Shown piece after piece: positions 28,830-33,207 of a stretch of 33,207 nucleotides of DNA. Position 1 is the first letter of the stretch; every line of letters begins with the position of its first letter. The position numbers and the translations under genes are program-made. The notes under the pieces were generated by a model. That model had not been told where the DNA came from and did no database searches. It saw only the letters and a list, made by a program, of their open reading frames with translations. The stretch spans positions 1-33,207 of IMG/VR virus record IMGVR_UViG_3300034064_000098; one strand, 5' to 3'. Origin of the DNA: a virus.

Positions 28830-29288
28830 ATGAAATTATCCGAACATCTTGAATTAGCAGAAATCATTAGGTCAGAATCAGCAAAGCGCAATGACATTAG
28901 TAATATGCCAACGGCAGAACATATAGCAAACTTAAAGCTATTAGCAGAACATATCTTTGAGCCTATTAGGGCTAATTTCAGATGCCCTATTTTAATTTCA
29001 AGCGGATACAGGTCTAAGGAATTAAATGCCAAAGTAGGGGGTTCAAATACATCACAGCACTCATTAGGTCAGGCAATAGATATAGATATGGATGGCACTA
29101 GCTATGGGGTTGAAAATGAAGAAATATTTTACTACATAAAAGATAAGCTACCTTTTGACCAATTAATTTGGGAATTTGGTACTGACAAAAATCCTGCGTG
29201 GGTTCACGTTTCCTATTCAGATAGACACAGAAGGCAAGTATTAAAAGCAATAAAACTAAATGGAACGACTAACTACAAAAATATATAA
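28830..29288 (+). CDS. M15 peptidase endolysin
   Basis: A 152-residue protein of the M15 (VanY / D-Ala-D-Ala carboxypeptidase-like, M15_3) family. SSGYRSKELN (58-67), SQHSLGQAIDID (75-86) with zinc ligands His77 and Asp84, IWEFG (113-117) and WVHVSY (124-129) with zinc ligand His126 are all present. It cuts peptide links in peptidoglycan to free progeny. It has no signal peptide, so it needs a holin, and candidates are directly upstream. Complete and of normal length. Confidence 0.92.
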   Translation: MKLSEHLELAEIIRSESAKRNDISNMPTAEHIANLKLLAEHIFEPIRANFRCPILISSGYRSKELNAKVGGSNTSQHSLGQAIDIDMDGTSYGVENEEIFYYIKDKLPFDQLIWEFGTDKNPAWVHVSYSDRHRRQVLKAIKLNGTTNYKNI

Positions 29289-30028
29289 TGCTAAAAACCA
29301 AAAGGAGAAGATTATTCTTTGACATTGAAACAAGTCCAAACATTGGATTGTTCTGGGAAGCAGGGTACAAAAAAAACATAACAACAGATAACATAATAAA
29401 AGAACGTGCAATCATTTGCATTTGTTATAAGTGGGAAGATGAAAAGGAAGTTTACTCTTTGCAATGGGATAGTAAACAAAATGATAAAACAATGCTTACC
29501 AAATTTATTGATGTAGCAAATCAATCTAATGAGATGGTAGGACACAATGGCGATAAGTTTGATTTAGCTTGGATAAGAACTAGATGCTTATTCCATAAAA
29601 TAGATATGTTTCCAACCTATGTAACTATTGATACTTTAAAAGTTGCAAGATCTAAATTTAGGTTTCAGTCTAATAGGCTGAATTACATAGCAGAGTTTCT
29701 AGGTTTAGGCGGCAAGATTAAAACCGAATATAATCTTTGGAAGGATATACTATTAAAGAATGATAAGATAGCTATGGATAAAATGATTAAGTATTGTAAG
29801 AAGGATGTAACATTACTTGAGCAAGTATTCAAAGCGTTAAGAGGGCATATGATACCTAAGACACATTATGGGGTTATATTTGGAGAGGATAGAGGGAGCT
29901 GCCCTGAGTGTGGTGCAGGTGGCAAAGATTTGATTTTAAATAATAAAGTTATAACCGCAACAGGTTTAACTAGGATTCAATATAAGTGTAAAGTTTGTAA
30001 TAAATATCATTCTAAAACAGATAAGTAA
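29288..30028 (+). CDS. DnaQ-like 3'-5' exonuclease with zinc ribbon
   Basis: A 246-residue protein. FFDIET (10-15) gives the first acidic pair, VGHNGDKFDLAW (84-95) the second motif, and YCKKD (169-173) the last, so it is a DEDDy-type exonuclease of the RNase H-like superfamily. After about residue 200 a zinc ribbon follows: CPECG (205-209) and CKVC (234-237). It may trim DNA ends in replication or recombination, or act on RNA. The C-terminal zinc ribbon may bind the nucleic acid. It is linked by TAATG overlaps to the endolysin and to the MazG-like gene. Confidence 0.85.
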   Translation: MLKTKRRRLFFDIETSPNIGLFWEAGYKKNITTDNIIKERAIICICYKWEDEKEVYSLQWDSKQNDKTMLTKFIDVANQSNEMVGHNGDKFDLAWIRTRCLFHKIDMFPTYVTIDTLKVARSKFRFQSNRLNYIAEFLGLGGKIKTEYNLWKDILLKNDKIAMDKMIKYCKKDVTLLEQVFKALRGHMIPKTHYGVIFGEDRGSCPECGAGGKDLILNNKVITATGLTRIQYKCKVCNKYHSKTDK

Positions 30029-30231
30029 TGAGTAAGATTATGTATTCTATAATTGATGACTTAATTGCTAGAGAAGAAAAAGGTAAAAAAGAATATGGAA
30101 CTACTATGGATAGAACTGATTTAGATGAAGAACAATGGTTGCAACACGCTTACGAAGAAGCATTAGACTTAGCTATATATTTAAAGAAGATAATAAAAAC
30201 TAGACAGAATGAAAATGCCAAAAGGTTTTAA
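30028..30231 (+). CDS. MazG-like NTP pyrophosphohydrolase fragment or small protein
   Basis: A 67-residue protein with EKGKKEYGTTMDRTDLDEEQ (17-36) and AYEEALDLAIYLKKII (41-56). The EExxD-like pattern EEALD and the helical layout resemble MazG-like/dNTP pyrophosphohydrolase proteins that phages carry to balance nucleotide pools. It is shorter than full MazG domains (about 90-110) and so could be a small related binding protein. The family link is moderate. It lies directly after the exonuclease. Confidence 0.55.
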   Translation: MSKIMYSIIDDLIAREEKGKKEYGTTMDRTDLDEEQWLQHAYEEALDLAIYLKKIIKTRQNENAKRF

Positions 30232-30394
30232 CAAAATGACAATACAAGAACAAGAGAGTTGGTTAGTTAACGAGTTTGAAAAAGTATGTGAGTTGCAAAC
30301 TGACATAAGTAGAATGTTAGCTAAGATTCGTGGTGGAACTAAGATGGTAGTTAAAGAGATTGAAAGACCAGATGAACTGCTTTTAAAATCGTGA
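30209..30394 (+). CDS. Small helical hypothetical protein
   Basis: A 61-residue protein (or 59 from the ATG at 30215): MPKGFNKMTIQEQESWLVNE, then a helix with EKVCELQTDISRMLAKIRGG and a basic end. It overlaps both neighbours. No family recognised. The pattern QEQESWLVNEFE suggests a helical pair; nothing more can be said. Confidence 0.5.
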   Translation: MKMPKGFNKMTIQEQESWLVNEFEKVCELQTDISRMLAKIRGGTKMVVKEIERPDELLLKS

Positions 30395-30660
30395 AAATTA
30401 AAATCATATATAGGAAACTTGGTAAGCAACAGGCTTACGGAATTTCATCTAGCGATGGGGTGATAGAAATTGATGAAAGGCTGCGTGGAAAAAAGGCAAT
30501 GGAAATTTTAATACACGAGCTAATGCACCTGATAAATCCTAAAGATTGTGAAAAAACTATTATCAGAAAAAGCATAATATTAACTAAAGTCCTTTGGCAA
30601 GAAGGCTACAGAAAAATAGATGACACAATAGATCTACCTTTACAAGATGGCAGCCTTTAA
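30391..30660 (+). CDS. Small zinc metallopeptidase-like protein
   Basis: An 89-residue protein starting with GTG (GTGA overlap with the preceding stop). ILIHELMHLI (39-48) holds the zinc-binding HExxH pattern (His42, Glu43, His46). Before it, GVIEIDERLRGKKAMEI resembles ImmA/IrrE-like or SprT-like small metallopeptidases. A third metal ligand is not evident, so it may be a minimal or inactive form. In phages such proteins sometimes cleave repressors or help virion processing; here the role is unknown. It is the last gene before the early-region promoter gap. Confidence 0.65.
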   Translation: MKIKIIYRKLGKQQAYGISSSDGVIEIDERLRGKKAMEILIHELMHLINPKDCEKTIIRKSIILTKVLWQEGYRKIDDTIDLPLQDGSL

Positions 30661-30711
30661 CTAAATTCTTTAGTATTTATAGGTTTTGTCCAGACAATTA
30701 TAACATTTACT

Positions 30712-30753
30712 TGAGCCGTATTTGATTGATAAACGGCTCACTTTTGATTGATA
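30712..30753 (+). repeat. 42-bp control element, copy 2
   Basis: TGAGCCG (30712-30718) and CGGCTCA (30734-30740) form a perfect 7-bp inverted repeat, and TGATTGATA occurs at 30723-30731 and 30745-30753, 22 bp apart. After it come ACCGTTTATCC and ACCGCTTAT, the first similar to ACCGCTTATCC after copy 1, and 94 bp on a promoter -7 box. The gene-free stretch is 30661-30878. Confidence 0.75.
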
Positions 30754-30822
30754 AATTAGCCATTTACCGTTTATCCTTTGTATTTACCGCTTATAAAATT
30801 ATGTAAAAAATTGGGTATAATT

Positions 30823-30854
30823 TTTGGATAATACGAGGATAACCTTTATTTTTG
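30823..30854 (+). promoter_or_regulatory. Bacteroidota-type promoter of the early/recombination unit
   Basis: TTTG (30823-30826) and TATTTTTG (30847-30854) are 20 bp apart and match the Bacteroidota -33 and -7 boxes. Transcription would start about 30861, which rules out an in-frame TTG at 30852 as the first gene's start and supports ATG 30879. The unit runs through the ERF and DnaA-like genes to the contig end. Confidence 0.75.
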
Positions 30855-30878
30855 CTTCATAAACAAACTAAAAAAATT

Positions 30879-31076
30879 ATGAAAAAAGTAGAATTTGTAC
30901 AAGAACAAAGAGCAAATGATGCGTGGATTTTTTATTACACAACTGTTGATTCGTATTTTGTAAGTGAATCAGGAAGTAGTGATAAAGAGACCGCTTATCA
31001 AAAGTTTATTATCATTTCAAATGGTGGCAGCCTATCACCGATTAAAACAATTTTAGAAACTAAAACTATTGACTAA
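30879..31076 (+). CDS. Small hypothetical protein, first gene of early unit
   Basis: A 65-residue protein: MKKVEFVQEQRANDAWIFYY, then a beta-rich part with SEYF-like strands (SYFVSESGSSDKETAYQKF) and a charged end. The start at 30879 is chosen because it follows the promoter at 30823-30854 and an A-rich leader. No family recognised. Phages often encode a host-takeover protein first in an early unit. The TAATG overlap couples it to the next gene. Confidence 0.55.
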   Translation: MKKVEFVQEQRANDAWIFYYTTVDSYFVSESGSSDKETAYQKFIIISNGGSLSPIKTILETKTID

Positions 31077-31306
31077 TGGACTATCAATTAATGAAACTAG
31101 GAGATAACCTGGACTATTGGAGATATAAATATAAGAACTGTCATAAATTTTTTAAGGCAGAGTATTATATAATGTACGAAAAAGCTAAGGATGAATTTGG
31201 CGAATATTACAAAGCTAAATATCCAGATGCTAAAGTAGAACCACAAGTAGCTAGACCTTTCATAAGGTTAAGCGATATGACCGAAGTATTTGAAGAACAT
31301 CAATAA
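31076..31306 (+). CDS. Small hypothetical protein
   Basis: A 76-residue helical protein rich in Tyr and Lys (YWRYKYKNCHKFFKAEYYIM at about 14-33; AKDEFGEYYKAKYPDAK), with an acidic end. No family or motif recognised; the single Cys and His are not arranged as a metal site. It lies between the first gene of the unit and ERF, so it may relate to early functions or single-strand DNA metabolism. Confidence 0.55.
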   Translation: MDYQLMKLGDNLDYWRYKYKNCHKFFKAEYYIMYEKAKDEFGEYYKAKYPDAKVEPQVARPFIRLSDMTEVFEEHQ

Positions 31307-31326
31307 TAAAAATTAAAAACAAACAA

Positions 31327-31872
31327 ATGAACTTAGTAAAAATTCAAGCAGAATTAAAAGCCCCAAAAGGGCAAACAAACAACTTTGGGAAATACAAGTA
31401 CCGAAGTGCAGAGGACATCATTGAAGCGGTCAAACCTATTTTACATAAATACGGAACTGCTCTGATAGTAAGTGATGAAGTAGTACAGGTAGGTGATAGG
31501 ATCTACATAAAGGCTACTGCAACGCTATTAGATGGCACAGATGACCACATCTCTGTATGTGGTTGGGCTAGGGAAGAAGAAGTAAAAAAGGGAATGGATG
31601 CAGCACAAATAACAGGTGCTGCTTCATCTTACGCAAGAAAGTACGCATTGAATGGTTTATTTGCCATTGATGACACCAAAGATGCCGATGCTAATAATGA
31701 GCATAAGGACGAAGTAGGCGAGGTTAAAAGAATGGAATTAATATCTTTACTAGAGAATACTACTTGGGATGAAGATATGAAGTCAAAGGTAGCTATTAAG
31801 ATAAGTGCTATTACTTCTTTAGAACAGTATAACAAGGCTTTAAAATCTATTAATCAAAATCAAACTAAATAA
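31327..31872 (+). CDS. erf: ERF-family single-strand annealing protein
   Basis: A 181-residue protein of the ERF recombination family. The start has LVKIQAELKAPKGQTNNFGK, then YKYRSAEDIIEAVKPILHKY (24-43), and GMDAAQITGAASSYARKYAL near residues 88-107, which are the family's best-conserved parts. ERF proteins form rings on single-stranded DNA and anneal complementary strands; in phages this serves circularisation and recombination-dependent replication. The C-terminal part after about 120 is variable and acidic. It works plausibly with the exonuclease at 29288 and the nuclease at 2314. Confidence 0.85.
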   Translation: MNLVKIQAELKAPKGQTNNFGKYKYRSAEDIIEAVKPILHKYGTALIVSDEVVQVGDRIYIKATATLLDGTDDHISVCGWAREEEVKKGMDAAQITGAASSYARKYALNGLFAIDDTKDADANNEHKDEVGEVKRMELISLLENTTWDEDMKSKVAIKISAITSLEQYNKALKSINQNQTK

Positions 31873-31874
31873 TT

Positions 31875-32036
31875 ATGTCATACTCAACTTGCTGTGGCGC
31901 ACATACTACAATGCCAGAAATAGATATATGTCCTGATTGTCTTGAGCATTGTGATTGGGAAGATGAAGAAGAAGAAGAAGAACAGGACAAACAAACAGAA
32001 AACCAAATTGATGAAGAAAAATTAAAAGACAAATAA
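31875..32036 (+). CDS. Small zinc-binding-type acidic protein
   Basis: A 53-residue protein: MSYSTCCGAHTTMPEIDICP, then DCLEHC, so Cys6, Cys7 and His10 together with Cys19, Cys22 and Cys26 could make one zinc ribbon. The rest is highly acidic, with a DE run at 30-36 encoded by repeated GAA codons. Similar small zinc-ribbon proteins accompany recombination genes in Bacteroidota phages. It starts two bases after the ERF stop. Function unknown. Confidence 0.6.
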   Translation: MSYSTCCGAHTTMPEIDICPDCLEHCDWEDEEEEEEQDKQTENQIDEEKLKDK

Positions 32037-32038
32037 CT

Positions 32039-32215
32039 ATGGAAAATATTTGGGGAATTAAAGTAAGCAGAATAGCTTTACCAGAGAAGAAATTAACCGA
32101 ACAAGAGTGGTTTAATAAGTTAAAAGTATCTAGCAATTTCCGTAGTAATACTGCCGATAATTCATATACTTTAAACAATCAATACAATTTTTCAAAATTA
32201 AAAAACAAAAAATGA
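32039..32215 (+). CDS. Small hypothetical protein
   Basis: A 58-residue protein: MENIWGIKVSRIALPEKKLT, then EQEWFNKLKVSSNFRSNT and an Asn/Lys-rich end. I recognise no family. It starts two bases after the zinc-ribbon gene and ends in an ATGA overlap with the next gene. The tail is probably disordered. Its reading is supported by the tight packing rather than by a match. Confidence 0.5.
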   Translation: MENIWGIKVSRIALPEKKLTEQEWFNKLKVSSNFRSNTADNSYTLNNQYNFSKLKNKK

Positions 32216-32424
32216 GTGTACAAACAATGGTGCTTAATCACCTAAAAAAAGAGCCGCTTACTCCATTAGTGGCATTAAGAAAATATGGAACATTTAGACT
32301 AGCTGCTTTAATTTTTAACCTTCGTGATGAAGGACACAATATTAAAACAGATATTGTAAATGTAGGAACAAAACGCAATTGCAAATATGTTGCTAAATAT
32401 TCACTTTTAAAAAATAAAAACTAA
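32212..32424 (+). CDS. Small helix-turn-helix protein
   Basis: A 70-residue protein with the pattern VLNHLKKEPLTPLVALRKYG (7-26) and FRLAALIFNLRDEGHNIKT (28-46), typical of small winged helix-turn-helix domains in phage proteins (HTH_55-like), followed by two short strands. It probably binds DNA, as a regulator of this unit or as a partner of the recombination proteins. It has no other domain, so it is a minimal HTH protein. It is coupled by ATGA and TAATG overlaps to its neighbours. Confidence 0.65.
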   Translation: MSVQTMVLNHLKKEPLTPLVALRKYGTFRLAALIFNLRDEGHNIKTDIVNVGTKRNCKYVAKYSLLKNKN

Positions 32425-32633
32425 TGTCAGAAATTAAAAAAAAGTATGGAGCTTGGAAAAAAACCACCGCTAAAGGCGAAGTAATTAGCTTTACCATTGA
32501 AGATAAAAAGTATTCAATGTGGGTAAACACTTACAAGACAGAAAGTAAACATCCAGATTACCAGATCTACGAGGATAATTTTAAACCTAAAGAACAAAAT
32601 CAGCCTGTGGTAAAAGATGATTTAGAATTTTAA
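32424..32633 (+). CDS. Small hypothetical protein of the ERF region
   Basis: A 69-residue protein with MSEIKKKYGAWKKTTAKGEV, then SFTIEDKKYSMWVNTYKTE, which looks like a small beta-barrel with exposed aromatics, and an acidic end with VVKDDLEF. An acidic, aromatic-ended tail is also typical of single-strand DNA-binding proteins, but the domain is too short for a normal SSB. Small proteins of this form lie near ERF genes in Bacteroidota phages as I recall. Function unknown. Confidence 0.55.
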   Translation: MSEIKKKYGAWKKTTAKGEVISFTIEDKKYSMWVNTYKTESKHPDYQIYEDNFKPKEQNQPVVKDDLEF

Positions 32634-32635
32634 TT

Positions 32636-33061
32636 ATGCAAACAATAGAAGCAAACATTCTAGATTATTATTTAGCACAAAAGAGTAATTTAAAAAAATT
32701 AAAAACTACTTTGGTAGCTTATAATATTTTAGAAAAAGATGAGGTTATTAGAAATAATAACAGGGTTACAATGAAAAAATTAGTTGGCTTAGTAGAGGAT
32801 ATTTTTGATACAGAAGTGCTTGTTAAAAACAGATTACAGAATACTGTGTTTGCTCGTAAGGCTGCGGCTTATATATTAAGGAAGCATACTAATTTATCTT
32901 TGAGTGAGATAGCTCCTTACATAGGTGTAAAAGACCACACTACTGTACTTTACAATGTTTCTACTGCTAAGGATCTAATACATACTGAAGGATGGTATAA
33001 AAATAAAATTGATGAAATTGAGGATGAAATCAAAAAATTCAATACCTTTGTTCAGAATTAA
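32636..33061 (+). CDS. DnaA domain IV-like protein
   Basis: A 141-residue protein whose residues about 45-118 match the C-terminal DNA-binding domain (domain IV) of bacterial DnaA: KLVGLVEDIFDTE, ARKAAAYILRKHTNLSLSEI and GVKDHTTVLYNVST, which contains the DnaA signature (DHTTV) that reads the DnaA box. The AAA+ ATPase domain and other parts of DnaA are missing; the first 44 residues are helical and specific. It may bind DnaA boxes in the phage origin or block host initiation. A Lin1244-type replication gene follows it on the circle, across a hairpin with a T run. Confidence 0.8.
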   Translation: MQTIEANILDYYLAQKSNLKKLKTTLVAYNILEKDEVIRNNNRVTMKKLVGLVEDIFDTEVLVKNRLQNTVFARKAAAYILRKHTNLSLSEIAPYIGVKDHTTVLYNVSTAKDLIHTEGWYKNKIDEIEDEIKKFNTFVQN

Positions 33062-33080
33062 GATTATTGCAGAATCTTAA

Positions 33081-33207
33081 AGATTAAACTTTATTGCCCG
33101 AAGACGAGTAGGTACTGCAATTACCTGCAAATCCGAGGGCTTTTTTATTATGAAAAACAAATCTTATTATTTTAGCCACGACTATAACGCTGCTAATGAT
33201 ACAAAGG
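33081..33207. repeat. Terminal direct repeat, right copy
   Basis: Identical to bases 1-127. It includes the second copy of the hairpin with T run (33096-33146) and the first 58 bases of the first gene (33150-33207). Confidence 0.95.
33150..33207 (+). CDS. Start of Lin1244-type replication gene (partial copy)
   Basis: The first 19 codons of the gene at 70-756 appear again because of the terminal repeat; the reading is cut by the window end. It is not a second gene. Confidence 0.9.
   Translation, partial: MKNKSYYFSHDYNAANDTK

Noticed and set aside
30852-30878. TTG start for the first gene of the early unit
   Set aside because: It overlaps the promoter -7 box and lies before the expected RNA start.
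33081-33207. True packaged direct terminal repeat
   Set aside because: Length equals a common assembly k-mer, and such short repeats are typical of circular assembly graphs; coverage data would be needed to claim otherwise.
1-33207. CRISPR array, tRNA, integrase or attachment site
   Set aside because: No regular spaced repeats, no cloverleaf candidates and no recombinase motif were found by reading. A tRNA search program would be decisive; a hit would change this.

Overview
This window looks like one complete genome of a tailed siphovirus-like phage, about 33,080 bp, that infects a member of the Bacteroidota. The first 127 bases are repeated exactly at the end (33081-33207), so the contig is probably a closed circle or a circularly permuted genome opened inside the overlap. 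Host evidence: the DNA is visibly AT-rich; the best intergenic promoters match the Bacteroidota consensus (TTTG, 20-21 bp, TAnnTTTG); starts lack clear Shine-Dalgarno sequences; and many protein types (Lin1244/DUF4373 replication protein, XkdF-like protease, S74 fibre, short ERF protein) are typical of phages of this phylum. All recognised genes are on the + strand and tightly packed, many with ATGA or TAATG stop/start overlaps. I saw no integrase, excisionase or CI-type repressor, no tRNA and no CRISPR array, so a virulent lifestyle is the simplest reading.

Layout. (1) 1-6.8 kb, replication and host interaction: Lin1244-type replication protein, a C5-cytosine DNA methyltransferase carrying a G11 tract, a VRR-NUC-like nuclease, a small sigma-factor-like protein, a membrane protein, then a surface-chemistry cassette (LpxA-like acyltransferase and two glycosyltransferases), an HNH nuclease that appears to lack a normal start codon, and two very small conserved-looking genes. 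(2) 6.8-9.5 kb: ParB-domain/adenine-type DNA methyltransferase, then small and large terminase. (3) 9.5-17.1 kb: a promoter and regulatory element, several tiny genes and structured RNA candidates, then tail genes (putative chaperone with possible -1 frameshift, tail proteins, tape measure). (4) 17.2-26.1 kb: prohead protease, scaffold, major capsid, tail tube, a second regulatory gap, portal with a C-terminal extension, connector, tail completion protein, and a fibre with an S74 self-cleaving chaperone. (5) 26.1-30.7 kb: GIY-YIG nuclease, a lysis region of small membrane and coiled-coil proteins with nested genes, M15 peptidase endolysin, DnaQ-like exonuclease, MazG-like protein and a small HELMH metalloprotein. 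(6) 30.7-33.1 kb: promoter and regulatory element, ERF single-strand annealing protein, zinc-ribbon and HTH small proteins, and a protein containing essentially only DnaA domain IV. This module runs across the contig ends into module 1.

The least expected signal is a 42-bp intergenic element present three times (9551-9592, 20009-20049 inverted, 30712-30753). It combines an inverted repeat (GAGCCG/CGGCTC, starts 21 bp apart) with two direct TGATTGATA-type sites exactly 22 bp apart. Two copies lie 85-94 bp upstream of the -7 boxes of the two best promoters, so it may be a control site for the early and late operons. Other points of interest are the potentially phase-variable methyltransferase with a protein-like overlapping frame, the lipid A-like acyltransferase/glycosyltransferase cassette, the DnaA-domain-IV-only protein, and the interleaved order of head and tail genes.
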